From: Thermoleophilia bacterium
GTDB taxonomy: Bacteria; Actinomycetota; Thermoleophilia; Miltoncostaeales; Miltoncostaeaceae
Assembly: GCA_020848615.1 (NCBI GenBank)
Contig: JADLHW010000074.1
Location: forward strand, 1-56,019
Reading direction: 5' to 3'
Length of the DNA stretch: 56,019 nt
The position numbers were made by a program, and so were the translations under genes. This document shows, one piece after another, positions 18,715 through 27,508 of the stretch (positions are counted from its first letter, which is position 1; every line of letters starts with the position of its first letter). Under the pieces are notes generated by a model. The model was not told where the DNA came from. It ran no database searches and saw nothing but the letters and a program-made list of their open reading frames with translations.

Positions 18715-19059
18715 GTGATGACGCGCGTGGAGTTCGAGGAGCTCGTGGCCCGGGCCATCGACCTGGTGCCCGAGGACTTCGCCGGCGCGCTGGAGGAGAT
18801 CGCGATCACGGTGGAGGACCGGGCGCCGGCGCACATGGGGCGCCTCTACGGCCTCTACCAGGGGGTGCCGCGGTCGCGGCCCGAGGGGCACGGCTGGATG
18901 GAGCTGCCGCCGCGGATCTCCATCTACATGGAGCCGCTGGTGCGGGACTTCCCGCATCCCGACGACCTCGTGGAGCAGGTGCGGATCACGGTGCTGCACG
19001 AGATCGGGCATCACCTGGGCATGGACGAGGACCAACTCCGGGAGCTGGGGTACGGATGA
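18715..19059 (+). CDS. Minimal zincin metallopeptidase-like protein
   Basis: A 114-residue protein of the Zincin_1 family (PF06262, MMP-like). It has one conserved zinc site, VLHEIGHHLGMDEDQL near 94-109, that is HExxH followed by G and an acidic residue as in metzincin-like folds. ISIYMEPLVRDF and the N-terminal FEELVARAIDLVPEDF are family hallmarks. Its proteolytic activity and substrate are not established for the family. The start is GTG 18715 (or the adjacent ATG 18718), very likely leaderless. The stop overlaps the nitroreductase ATG (ATGA), so the two are coupled. Confidence 0.88.
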   Translation: MMTRVEFEELVARAIDLVPEDFAGALEEIAITVEDRAPAHMGRLYGLYQGVPRSRPEGHGWMELPPRISIYMEPLVRDFPHPDDLVEQVRITVLHEIGHHLGMDEDQLRELGYG

Positions 19060-19622
19060 ACGTCGCGGATGCGATCAGGGGCCGCAGGTCGGTGGGCCGC
19101 GTGCGGCAGGACGGGATCTCCCGGGAGCGCATCCTGCGGATGGTCGAGGCGGCCACCTGGGCGCCCAACCACAAGGTCACCGAGCCGTGGCGGTTCGTGG
19201 TGATCGCCGGCGACGCCCGGGACGCGCTGGGCGAGGCCCACGCCGACGCGGTGGCCCGCGCGAACGGGTCGCCCCTGTCCCCGGAGGCCCGCTCCGGGGC
19301 GGTCGCCCTCACCCGCCGGGCGCCGGTCATCATCGTCTGCATCTGCACGCCGTCCTCGGATGACCCGGTCGTGCGCCGGGAGGACCGCGACGCCGTGTCG
19401 GCCGCCGTGCAGAACCTCGGCCTCGCCGCCCACGCGGACGGCCTGGGCACGATCTGGCGCACCGGGCTGTTCGTCGACGAGGACGAGGTGCGCGCCCACC
19501 TGGGCTGCGCGCCGGCCGACGAGATCGTCGGCTTCGTGTACGTCGGGGAGCCCGAGGAGGCACCCGCGGCGCCCCCGCGCCGGCCCGCCGAGGAGGTCAC
19601 CGAGTGGCGGGGCTGGGACTGA
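19056..19622 (+). CDS. Nitroreductase-family flavoprotein
   Basis: A 188-residue FMN-dependent oxidoreductase of the nitroreductase superfamily. The FMN-binding start RRSVGRVRQDGISRERI, the WAPNHKVTEPWRFVVI block and the dimer-interface NLGLAAHADGLGTIWRTG segment are all visible. It is close in style to YdjA-type enzymes. The natural substrate is unknown. The ATG overlaps the preceding stop (ATGA), placing it in an operon with the zincin. No distinctive regulator is seen. Confidence 0.92.
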   Translation: MNVADAIRGRRSVGRVRQDGISRERILRMVEAATWAPNHKVTEPWRFVVIAGDARDALGEAHADAVARANGSPLSPEARSGAVALTRRAPVIIVCICTPSSDDPVVRREDRDAVSAAVQNLGLAAHADGLGTIWRTGLFVDEDEVRAHLGCAPADEIVGFVYVGEPEEAPAAPPRRPAEEVTEWRGWD

Positions 19623-19707
19623 TCCGCGCCTGAGCCGCCCCGGTGCGCGTTGCGCGGCGCCGGAACGCGGGAATACGCTCGCCCGGACCACGTCCAGGGG
19701 GTGGGCC

Positions 19708-20478
19708 GTGCCGGTTTCGAGCGGAGCGCGTGCGTGTGCCGCGCTGAGCGTGGCGGCCGTGCTGGCGCTGCCGGCGGCGGCCGGCGCCCAGGCGGTGCCG
19801 GGCATGCAGACCGAGCGGTTCCGGCTGGTCATCGAGGGCTCCTCGAGCGCGACCCAGGACCTCGACCTGGGCGCCACCGCCGGCGCGTGCGGCACCGCGG
19901 TGAACGTCCACCTCACCGAGCGCACGACGTTCCTGCGGGGACGCGGCGTGGTGGTGGAGTTCGTGCGCTTCGGGACCGGGCGCCGCGCGCCCGTGCTCAT
20001 CCGGCGCCCCGGTCAGCAGACCGCGGTGTTCACCGTGGTCGGGACGGTGACCCGCACGAGCAGCGGGACCGCGCAGCGCGTCGGCCCGCCGGAGTGCCTG
20101 CCCGTCTCCGAGGATCTGTCCACCGGGCCCGAGTGCGGCACGCAGGAGCACCTGCGTTCGAACATGACGCTGGGCTTCGAGCGGTTCGCGCTGCGCCTGC
20201 GCACCTCGGGGATCGGCGCGGTCTCGGACATCCGGTGCCCGGCGAGCCAGCTGTTCGGCGGGACCCCGAGCCTGAGGTACGAGTGGCCGACCCCCGCCCC
20301 GTTCCTGCTGGAGCCGCTGCCCCTGGCGCAGATCTTCGGCAGCCGGCGCGTCGTGCTCGTGCGCATGGCGTCCCGGCGGGAGCGGTCCGGCGGGCCGTTC
20401 TCCTCCGGGCTCCTCACCGGCAACGTGCGGGACACGGGGTTCACGCGGGCGACGATCCGCTTCATCCGGCTCACCTGA
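19708..20478 (+). CDS. Secreted hypothetical protein
   Basis: A 256-residue exported protein with no family I recognise. A signal peptide covers about 1-30 (ACAALSVAAVLALPAAAGAQA). The rest is predicted beta-rich with four cysteines in two places (ECLPVSEDLSTGPEC and others), suggesting disulfides outside the cell. The end repeats basic-hydrophobic strands (RRVVLVRMASRR). GTG 19708 is chosen because AGGGGG lies 6 bases upstream and the signal peptide begins there. A TACGCT near 19674 could be its -10. It is convergent with npdG across a terminator-like hairpin. Confidence 0.72.
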   Translation: MPVSSGARACAALSVAAVLALPAAAGAQAVPGMQTERFRLVIEGSSSATQDLDLGATAGACGTAVNVHLTERTTFLRGRGVVVEFVRFGTGRRAPVLIRRPGQQTAVFTVVGTVTRTSSGTAQRVGPPECLPVSEDLSTGPECGTQEHLRSNMTLGFERFALRLRTSGIGAVSDIRCPASQLFGGTPSLRYEWPTPAPFLLEPLPLAQIFGSRRVVLVRMASRRERSGGPFSSGLLTGNVRDTGFTRATIRFIRLT

Positions 20479-20604
20479 GGGTCGTGCACGTCCCGACAGG
20501 GAATTCAAGTCCGGTGATCGCGGCTCGATAGATCTGATGACGCGGGCGGCGTCCCGCAGCGAGGGCACCGCTGTCCGGGGGAGCACCACCGCTGCGCGCG
20601 TCCC

Positions 20605-20640
20605 GGGCGGGGAGAGCCTTGGCACGGGGCCTCCCCGCCC
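20605..20640. terminator. Hairpin downstream of npdG
   Basis: GGGCGGGGAG (20605-20614) pairs perfectly with CTCCCCGCCC (20631-20640). It lies 25 bases beyond the npdG stop, between two convergent genes. Confidence 0.55.
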
Positions 20641-20665
20641 CCAGAGGTTCCTTCCGCGCCGCCGG

Positions 20666-21361
20666 CTAGTGCGCGGCCGCGCCCGGGGCCGGCGGGGCGT
20701 TCTCCAGGCCGGTGATGGCGATGCTCGCCTCCCCGCCGTACCGCTTGTTCATGTTGATGACCAGCGCGGTGGTGCCCTCGATGACGATGGCGTTGGCGAG
20801 CGGGCCGGCGTCCAGGCCGCGGGCGCCCGGCAGGTCGTTGGTGAGCGCGATGACGGCCTCGCGGGCCTCGCGGCTCTTGCCGCACACCAGCACGTCGGCG
20901 TTCAGGTGGTGGCGGGCCTGCAGGCCGGCCGCCGGCAGGTTGTTGTAGGCCACCACGACCTTCGCCTCGGGGGCGAGCTCCTGGATGCGGTGCGCGCAGG
21001 AGGGGCCGCCGCCGGGGAGCTCCTCGCCCTGCACCGCCATGGCGCCGGACTTCCCGAACTTCAGGGCGTTGACCACGGAGATGAGCACCTTGCCGGCAAG
21101 CGCGTCGGCGAGTGCCGGGATGGTGGTGTCGATGCCCTCCCACGGGATGGAGACCACGGCGATCTCGCCGGCCTCGGCGGCGGCGACGTTCTCCATCGGG
21201 ACGAACCTGCCGTCGGGCAGGGCCTCCCGCAGCCCGTCCGCCGCCTGGTCGGCGCGCTCCTGGCTGCGCGAGCCCACGATGATCTCGTGGCCCGCGGCGG
21301 CGAAGCAGATGGCGAGGCCCCGGCCGAGGTCGCCGGTCCCTCCGAAGATCGCGATCTTCAA
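20666..21361 (-). CDS. npdG: F420-dependent NADP reductase
   Basis: A 231-residue enzyme that passes hydride between reduced coenzyme F420 and NADP. The N-terminus has the Rossmann signature FGGTGDLGRGLAICFAAAGH followed by the NADP-phosphate pocket VGSRSQERA. Then come VVSIPWEGI and SVVNALKFG, as in Fno/NpdG. The TTG start (LKIAIFGG) has AAGGGG 6 bases upstream. It is the last gene of a pcrA-folD-npdG operon, 14 bases after folD. It implies that the organism makes F420, in line with an actinobacterial host. Confidence 0.92.
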   Translation of the reverse strand: MKIAIFGGTGDLGRGLAICFAAAGHEIIVGSRSQERADQAADGLREALPDGRFVPMENVAAAEAGEIAVVSIPWEGIDTTIPALADALAGKVLISVVNALKFGKSGAMAVQGEELPGGGPSCAHRIQELAPEAKVVVAYNNLPAAGLQARHHLNADVLVCGKSREAREAVIALTNDLPGARGLDAGPLANAIVIEGTTALVINMNKRYGGEASIAITGLENAPPAPGAAAH

Positions 21362-21375
21362 CGTGTCCCCTTTTG

Positions 21376-22236
21376 TCAGGTCGTGGCCCCGGCCCGCCGG
21401 TGGGCGGCGTCCAGGGTGTTGGCGAGCAGGTAGGCGATGGTCATGGGGCCGACGCCGCCGGGCACCGGGGTGATCCACCCCGCCACCTCGGCGCACTCCG
21501 CGTAGGCGACGTCCCCCCTGAGGCCGTCGTCGGTGCGGTTGATCCCGACGTCCATCACCGCGGCACCGGGCTTCACCCAGTCGCCGCGGATCATCTCAGG
21601 CCGGCCGACGGCCGCGACGAGGATGTCCGCGGTGCGGCACAGGCTCGGCAGGTCCCGCGTGCGGGAGTGCGCGACGGTGACGGTGCAGTGCTCGGCGAGC
21701 AGCAGCATGGACTGCGGCTTGCCGACGATGAGGCTGCGCCCCACCACCACCGCGTGGGCCCCCACCAGCGGGACCTCCGCGTCCCGCAGCATGCGCATCA
21801 CGCCCTGCGGGGTGCACGGCACGTTCCCGGGCTCCCCGCGCATGAGCCGGCCCAGGTTCACCGGGGAGAACCCGTCGACGTCCTTGTCCGGGTGGATGCG
21901 GTTCGCGATGAGGGGCTCGGACAGCTGGTCGGGCACGGGCAGTTGCACCAGCATCCCGTCGACGGCGTCGTCGGCGTTCAGCTCGTCGATGAGGGCGTCC
22001 AGCTCCGCCTGGCCGGTGGAGTCCGGCAGCGTGATGCGGCGCGGCACCATGCCGGCCTCCTCGGCGGCCCGGGCCTTGCCGGCCTGGTACAGCTCGGAGG
22101 CGGGGTCGTCGCCCACCTGGATGCCCACCAGTCCGGGGGCGCGCCCGTATCGCGCGGCGAAGGCGGCGACGCCCTCCGCGACCTCGGCCCGCACGCGTGC
22201 GGCGGCGGCCTTGCCGTCGATCACGATCGCAGCCAT
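21376..22236 (-). CDS. folD: Bifunctional methylene-THF dehydrogenase/cyclohydrolase FolD
   Basis: A 286-residue cytoplasmic enzyme that oxidises 5,10-methylene-THF to methenyl-THF and hydrolyses it to 10-formyl-THF. It has the catalytic Tyr and Lys in [30 protein letters not shown], the NADP-binding [16 protein letters not shown] and the C-terminal [16 protein letters not shown]. All are standard. The ATG overlaps the pcrA stop (TGATG); a GTG directly before it is an alternative start. It is coupled to the helicase upstream and npdG downstream. Confidence 0.96.
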   Translation of the reverse strand: MAAIVIDGKAAAARVRAEVAEGVAAFAARYGRAPGLVGIQVGDDPASELYQAGKARAAEEAGMVPRRITLPDSTGQAELDALIDELNADDAVDGMLVQLPVPDQLSEPLIANRIHPDKDVDGFSPVNLGRLMRGEPGNVPCTPQGVMRMLRDAEVPLVGAHAVVVGRSLIVGKPQSMLLLAEHCTVTVAHSRTRDLPSLCRTADILVAAVGRPEMIRGDWVKPGAAVMDVGINRTDDGLRGDVAYAECAEVAGWITPVPGGVGPMTIAYLLANTLDAAHRRAGATT

Positions 22237-24407
22237 CACACGACCTTTCGCATCGGGGCGGCGCCGGCCATGAGGCGCCGCTCGGTTCCGTCATTGGCGA
22301 AGCGGACGCGCACCAGCTGGCCGCGGCTCTCGACGCCGGTCACGACGCCCTCGCCGAACGTGGCGTGGAGCACGGTGTCGCCGGTCGCGAGGATGACGGG
22401 CGGGGCCGGCGGCGCGGTCGAGCGCCCGGCGAGGGACGATCCGCGCGGCGCGGAGTCCGCGTACGCACGGCGCACCGGCGCGCCGGCGGGGCGCGCGACG
22501 GCGTCGCGGGGGATCTCCGACAGGAACCGGGACGGCAGCTTGTAGTCGCGGCCGCCGTGCATCGCCCGCGTCTCGGCGTGCGTGAGGATGAGCCGGCGGC
22601 GGGCGCGGGTCATGCCGACGTAGCAGAGGCGCCGTTCCTCCTCGAGCGACTCCGGGGTGTCGGAGCGCATGTGCGGGAACACGCCCTCCTCCATGCCCGT
22701 CATGAGCACCACGTCGAACTCCAGGCCCTTCGCGTTGTGGACGGTCATGAGCGTGACCTGCCCGGTGCCCTGGTCCACCAGGTCTGCGTCGGACTGCAGG
22801 GCGATCTCCTCCAGGAACCCCGCGAGCGACGGGTCGTCCGCCTGCCCCTGGTACTCGGCGGCCACGTTCACCAGCTCGTCGAGGTTCTCCAGGCGGCCCT
22901 GGGCCTCCAGGGTGCCCTCGGCCACCAGCGCCGACCGCAGCCCGGACCGCTCGATCGCCGCGTCGATGATCCGGTCCAGCGCGAGGCCGGCGGCGGCGTA
23001 CTGCCCCAGCTCCGCGAGCGTCGCCGCGGTGGCCGCCAGGGCCTGGCGCTGCGCGCCGGTGAGCCCCGGGACCATCTCGGCCTGCGGGATCGCCTCCGCC
23101 GGCGCCAGGTCGTGGTCGCGTGCGAACCGCGTGAGCTTCGCGATGCACCCGGGGCCGATGCCGCGCCTGGGCGCGCCCAGCATGCGGGCCATCGCGATCT
23201 CGTCGGCGGGGTTGGCGACCACGCGCAGGTAGGCGATGAGGTCCCGCACCTCGGCGCGCTCGTAGAAGCGGGGCCCGCCGACCACCGCGTACGCGACGCG
23301 GGCCCGCACCAGCTGGTCCTCGATGGCCCGGCTCTGGGCGTTGGTGCGGTAGAAGACCGCGATCTCCGACAGGGAGGTGCCCTCCGCGAGGGCCCGGTCG
23401 ACCTCGGAGACCACCAGCCGGGCCTCCTCGTGCTCGTCACGGCAGCTGTCGATGCGGATGGGCTCCCCGTCGCCGCGGTCGGTCCACAGCTCCTTCGGCC
23501 GCCGGCCCCGGTTGAGGGCGACCACGGCGTTGGCGGCGCGCAGGATGGTGCCGGTGGACCGGTAGTTCTGCTCCAGCGCCACGATGTGCGCGTCCGGGTA
23601 GTCCCGCTCGAAGTCCAGGATGTTGCGCACGTCCGCGCCGCGCCACGAGTAGATGCCCTGGTCGTCGTCGCCCACGGCGCACACGTTGCGCTGCGGCTCG
23701 GCGAGGACGCGCACCAGCCGGTACTGGGCGTGGTTGGTGTCCTGGTACTCGTCCACCAGCACGTGGCTGAACCGGCGCTGGTAGCGCTCCCGCACCTCTG
23801 CGTCGCCCTCGAGCAGGCGCACCGTGTGCATGAGGAGGTCGTCGAAGTCCATGGCGCCCGCGGTGCGCAGGCGGTCGGCGTACCGCCGGTACAGGCGCAC
23901 CACGATCTCGTCGCCGAACGACGCCGCCTCGTCCGCGAAGCCGTCGGGGTCGAGCAGCCGGTTCTTCGCGTCGGAGATGCGGGTGAGCACGGCCCGCGGG
24001 GCGACCCGCTTGGGGTCGACCTGCTCATCGGTCATGCACGCCCGCATGAGGCGCAGCTGGTCGTCGGCGTCGTAGATCACGAAGCGCGGGTCGAAGCCGG
24101 CCGCCTCGGCGTCGCGACGCAGGATGCGCACGCACGCCGAGTGGAAGGTGCTCGCCCAGATCTCGCGTGCGGCGGGGCCGACGAGGCCGGCGATGCGCTC
24201 GCGCATCTCCCCCGCCGCCTTGTTCGTGAAGGTGATCGCGAGGATCGCCCAGGGCGGCACGCCGCGCTCGGCGATGAGGTGCGCGATGCGGTGCGTGAGC
24301 ACGCGTGTCTTGCCGCTCCCCGCGCCCGCGAGGACCAGCAGGGGTCCGTCCCCGTGCAGCACCGCCTCGCGCTGCGGGGGGTTCAGGGTCTCGAGGAGGT
24401 CGCCCAA
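22236..24407 (-). CDS. pcrA: UvrD/PcrA-type SF1 DNA helicase
   Basis: A 723-residue 3'-5' DNA helicase for repair and removal of RecA or stalled complexes. It contains motif [10 protein letters not shown] (26-34), motif [14 protein letters not shown], motif [16 protein letters not shown], motif [10 protein letters not shown], motif [14 protein letters not shown] and motif [16 protein letters not shown]-terminal Tudor-like domain ([14 protein letters not shown]) as in PcrA binds RNA polymerase in other species. The TTG start lies 9 bases after TAGGAT, a plausible near-leaderless promoter. It is the first gene of an operon with folD and npdG. Confidence 0.95.
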   Translation of the reverse strand: MGDLLETLNPPQREAVLHGDGPLLVLAGAGSGKTRVLTHRIAHLIAERGVPPWAILAITFTNKAAGEMRERIAGLVGPAAREIWASTFHSACVRILRRDAEAAGFDPRFVIYDADDQLRLMRACMTDEQVDPKRVAPRAVLTRISDAKNRLLDPDGFADEAASFGDEIVVRLYRRYADRLRTAGAMDFDDLLMHTVRLLEGDAEVRERYQRRFSHVLVDEYQDTNHAQYRLVRVLAEPQRNVCAVGDDDQGIYSWRGADVRNILDFERDYPDAHIVALEQNYRSTGTILRAANAVVALNRGRRPKELWTDRGDGEPIRIDSCRDEHEEARLVVSEVDRALAEGTSLSEIAVFYRTNAQSRAIEDQLVRARVAYAVVGGPRFYERAEVRDLIAYLRVVANPADEIAMARMLGAPRRGIGPGCIAKLTRFARDHDLAPAEAIPQAEMVPGLTGAQRQALAATAATLAELGQYAAAGLALDRIIDAAIERSGLRSALVAEGTLEAQGRLENLDELVNVAAEYQGQADDPSLAGFLEEIALQSDADLVDQGTGQVTLMTVHNAKGLEFDVVLMTGMEEGVFPHMRSDTPESLEEERRLCYVGMTRARRRLILTHAETRAMHGGRDYKLPSRFLSEIPRDAVARPAGAPVRRAYADSAPRGSSLAGRSTAPPAPPVILATGDTVLHATFGEGVVTGVESRGQLVRVRFANDGTERRLMAGAAPMRKVV

Positions 24408-24574
24408 CGCACGCGGATCCTACCGGGGCCGGTCACCGGAGCCCCGCCGGGACCGGGCGCCGCCCGGAGCCGGGCCGCGCTTTACATCTCGCTTACAGCC
24501 GCCCCGTCATGGCGGGACGGGCCGCGCGTTGAGGGGGTGTTCGCCGCACACCACGAACCACCGGGAGCCCACAC

Positions 24575-25969
24575 ATGACCCGCCGCACCCGCACCGCGCT
24601 CACGCTCGCCGCCGCCTCCGCCGCCGCGCTCTGCGCCGCCGGCCAGGCCGCCGCCGTTCCCACCGAGCCCGTCCAGAAGGCCGGCCCGGCATTCGCGATC
24701 GGCAGTTCGATCACCGCCGCGTGGAACCCGAGCACCTTCGGGACCTTCTCCAAGGGGCGCAACTACGAGATCCGCCTGCAGGATATGACCGTCGTGTCGC
24801 CGCTCGTGATCGCCACGGTCCCCGCCGCCGAGACCACGCGCACGTTCAGCGGGCTCGACAACGGCCACCGGTACCGGGTGAGCGTCCGGGCGTTCGAGGT
24901 CCCCTGTGTGTTCCTGGCCCCGGGCGGCGGGAGCTGCCTCGCGTACGCGGGCTCGTCGCTGTACTCGACCCCCGACGCCCGGGAGTTCCGGATGGACGCC
25001 ACGGACCCGACCGGCTCGGTGAACATCAACGGCGGCGCCCTCTACACCAACTCCCGCACCGTGAACCTCACCCTCGCCGCGACGGACCCCGCGTCGGCCG
25101 GCCAACCGGCCAGCGGCATCGACGGCGTGCAGATCAGCGAGGACACCACGTTCTCCTGCAACCCGCTGACCAGCACCGCCGATTGCCCGGTCCCGGTGAC
25201 CAACCCCCGCTCCTTCACCCTCGCCGACGGGCTTGACGGCAACAGGACCGTGCGGGTCAGGTACCGGGACAAGGCCTCCCAGTACAACCCGGGCGGGCTC
25301 ATCGCGCTGCTCACCGTCAGCGGCAACGCCTCCGCAACCTCCACCGACACGATCGTCCTGGACCGCTCACAGCCCACCCCAGTGGTCACCATGGGCATCC
25401 CCACCGCCGACGCCGGCGTCCCGGTCGCCTTCTCCGCGGCCGGCTCCACCGACGCCACCAGCGGCGTGGACCCCACCTCGGCGGTGTGGGACTTCGGGGA
25501 CGGCACCGCGCCGGTGAACGCCCTGCAGCTCAACAAGAGCTTCGCGAACCCGGGCACCCACACCGGCAGCCTCACCGTCAGGGACAGGGCCGGCAACACC
25601 AACACCCAGGCGTTCTCGTTCACCGTCACCGGCGCGCCCGCCCCGGGCGGCGGCGGGGTCACCATCACCAACCCGGGCACCGGCACGGCCGCCCTCACCG
25701 ACCCGATCCGCGGGGCGAAGCGCCTCAACCGCGCCGTGCAGGGCAAGAAGCTGCGCATCCGCGTCCGCCTGGCGAACCGCATCCAGGTGCGGGTGAGCAT
25801 CCTGCGCATCGCCGCCTCCGGCCGCGCCGTCGTCCGCCGCCAGGTGCGCACCGCGGGCCCCGGATTCGCGGTGTTCACCTTCACCGCCCCCAAGGCCGGC
25901 CGCCACGTGGTCCGCATCAAGGCCGGCGCCGACACCCTCAGCTTCCCCATGGGCATCGCCAGGAGGTGA
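24575..25969 (+). CDS. Secreted Ig-like/PKD protein, tandem paralog 1
   Basis: A 464-residue exported protein, first of three adjacent paralogs. Order of parts: a signal peptide (1-28, ends GQAAA); a beta domain with a GHRYRVSVRAF strand (about 30-120); an Ig-like domain starting DPTGSVNINGG (about 148-255) with two cysteines; a PKD domain around AVWDFGDGTAPVNAL (about 268-355); a Gly/Pro linker; and a C-terminal basic beta domain (LRIRVRLANRIQVRV to the end). No sorting signal or membrane anchor is seen. GGGAG precedes the ATG. The 3' half is nearly identical in DNA to paralogs 2 and 3. It may be a surface-layer or adhesive protein; function is not known. Confidence 0.82.
   Translation: MTRRTRTALTLAAASAAALCAAGQAAAVPTEPVQKAGPAFAIGSSITAAWNPSTFGTFSKGRNYEIRLQDMTVVSPLVIATVPAAETTRTFSGLDNGHRYRVSVRAFEVPCVFLAPGGGSCLAYAGSSLYSTPDAREFRMDATDPTGSVNINGGALYTNSRTVNLTLAATDPASAGQPASGIDGVQISEDTTFSCNPLTSTADCPVPVTNPRSFTLADGLDGNRTVRVRYRDKASQYNPGGLIALLTVSGNASATSTDTIVLDRSQPTPVVTMGIPTADAGVPVAFSAAGSTDATSGVDPTSAVWDFGDGTAPVNALQLNKSFANPGTHTGSLTVRDRAGNTNTQAFSFTVTGAPAPGGGGVTITNPGTGTAALTDPIRGAKRLNRAVQGKKLRIRVRLANRIQVRVSILRIAASGRAVVRRQVRTAGPGFAVFTFTAPKAGRHVVRIKAGADTLSFPMGIARR
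25346..25969 (+). repeat. Long direct repeat, copy 1
   Basis: This 624-base segment encodes the PKD and C-terminal domains. It is repeated at 26809 and 28271 with only scattered differences; copy 3 is the same length and closest. The 5' halves of the genes are far less alike. Confidence 0.9.
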
Positions 25970-25980
25970 ACCGGCGGCAC

Positions 25981-26005
25981 GCGTGCCCGGCCCCGCCGGG
26001 CACGC
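25981..26005 (+). terminator. Hairpin between paralogs 1 and 2
   Basis: GCGTGCCCGGC and GCCGGGCACGC form an 11-base-pair stem with a CCC loop, 12 bases after the stop of paralog 1. It may terminate or protect that transcript. No similar stem follows paralog 2 this closely. Confidence 0.6.
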
Positions 26006-26049
26006 CTCCCCGCCCGTCCGCGTCCCGCCCGAGTGATCAGGAGCCCCAC

Positions 26050-27465
26050 ATGACCCGTCGCACCCGCATCGCGCTCGCCTCGTCCGCCGCGGCGCTCGCC
26101 ATCGCCTGTCCCGCCGCCGCCGACCCCACCGCCCCGGTCCTGAAGACCGGCCCCGAGTTCGCGACCGGGACGTCGATCACCCCGGCCTGGACCCCCAGCA
26201 CGTTCTCGAGCCACTCCACCGGCCGCCACTACGAGCTGCGGGCCGCGGACACCACCACCTCCAGCACCGTGAAGGTGGATGTCCCGGCCGACCAGCAGCG
26301 CCGGACACTCGGCGGCGTCGAGAACGGCCACCGGTATGTGCTGTCGGTGCGCGCGGTCGAGCGCGAGTGCCTCCTCGTCTCGCCCGCCCCGGGCGGTGGA
26401 TGCGCCCTCTACTCCCCGTCCGAGACCGCCAGCGCCTACTCGTGGCGAGAGGTCCGGATGGACCAGACGGACCCGACGGGCTCGGTGAGCATCAACGGCG
26501 GCGCCCAGTACGCCACCTCACGGAACGTCACCCTGCAGCTGGCCGCCACCGACCCGCCGTCGGCCGGGGGCCCCGCCAGTGGTGTGGAGGGCGTCCAGAT
26601 CAGCCAGGACGCGACGTTCGCCTGCCAGCTGCTGGGCGACACCTCCGAGTGCCCGCTGCCGTTCGCCAACTCCAGGGCCCACACCCTGGACGAGGGTCCC
26701 GACGGGGGCCGCACCGTCCGGGTGCGGTACCGCGACGCGGCGGCGGCCTACGACCCGGGTGGGCTGGTGTTCGCGCCGGCCAGCGGCAACGCGTCGGCGG
26801 TGGCCTCCGACACCATCACCCTGGACCGCTCCCAGCCGACACCGGTGGTCACCACGGACGTGCCGTCGGCCGACGCCGGCGTCCCGGTCGCCTTCTCCGC
26901 GGCGAGCTCCACCGACGCCACCAGCGGGGTCAACACCGCCTCCGCGCGGTGGGACTTCGGCGACGGCACCGCGCCGGTCAACGCCCTGCAGCTCAACAAG
27001 AGCTTCGCGAACCCGGGCACCCACACCGGCAGCCTCACCATCAAGGACAAGGCCGGCAACACCAACACCCGGCCGTTCTCGTTCACCGTCACCGGGGCGC
27101 CCGCCCCGGACGGCGGCGGGGTGACCGTCACCGACCCCGGCAGCGCCGCCACGCCCGACCCCGGCACCGCCGCCACGCCCGGCGCCACCCTCACCGACCC
27201 GATCCGCGGGGCGAAGCGCCTCAATCGCGCCGTGCAGGGCAAGAAGCTGCGCATCCGCGTCCGCCTGGCGAACCGCATCCAGGTCCGCGTCCAGATCCTG
27301 CGTGTCAATCGCGGCGGCCGCACCGTCGTGCGCCGGCAGGTGCGCACCGCGGGCCCCGGGTTCGCGGTGTTCACCTTCACCGCCCCCAAGGCCGGCCGGC
27401 ACGTGGTCCGCATCCGGGCCGGCGCCGACAGCCTCACCTTCCCCATGGGCATCGCGCGGCGATGA
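26050..27465 (+). CDS. Secreted Ig-like/PKD protein, tandem paralog 2
   Basis: A 471-residue exported protein with the same plan as its neighbours: signal peptide (1-23), a GHRYVLSVRAV beta domain, an Ig-like domain beginning DPTGSVSINGG, PKD around ARWDFGDGTAPVNAL, and the basic C-terminal beta domain. Its linker carries an 11-residue insertion rich in Ala, Thr and Pro (PGSAATPDPGTAATPG), absent from paralogs 1 and 3 and built from a short internal duplication. AGGAG lies 6-7 bases before the ATG. The Ig-like domain keeps two cysteines. The N-terminal half has diverged from the sisters while the C-terminal half is almost the same. Confidence 0.82.
   Translation: MTRRTRIALASSAAALAIACPAAADPTAPVLKTGPEFATGTSITPAWTPSTFSSHSTGRHYELRAADTTTSSTVKVDVPADQQRRTLGGVENGHRYVLSVRAVERECLLVSPAPGGGCALYSPSETASAYSWREVRMDQTDPTGSVSINGGAQYATSRNVTLQLAATDPPSAGGPASGVEGVQISQDATFACQLLGDTSECPLPFANSRAHTLDEGPDGGRTVRVRYRDAAAAYDPGGLVFAPASGNASAVASDTITLDRSQPTPVVTTDVPSADAGVPVAFSAASSTDATSGVNTASARWDFGDGTAPVNALQLNKSFANPGTHTGSLTIKDKAGNTNTRPFSFTVTGAPAPDGGGVTVTDPGSAATPDPGTAATPGATLTDPIRGAKRLNRAVQGKKLRIRVRLANRIQVRVQILRVNRGGRTVVRRQVRTAGPGFAVFTFTAPKAGRHVVRIRAGADSLTFPMGIARR
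26809..27465 (+). repeat. Long direct repeat, copy 2
   Basis: A 657-base version of the repeat seen at 25346. It is longer by 33 bases because of an in-frame linker insertion near 27130-27180 made of two similar Ala/Thr/Pro units. Confidence 0.88.
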
Positions 27466-27508
27466 GCCGCGGTACCCCCGTGACCCCGCCGACCGCTCAG
27501 GAGCCGAC

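Noticed and set aside
22197-24578. A 793-codon plus-strand open frame antisense to pcrA
   Set aside because: Composition is that of a GC-rich shadow frame, while all helicase motifs are on the minus strand.
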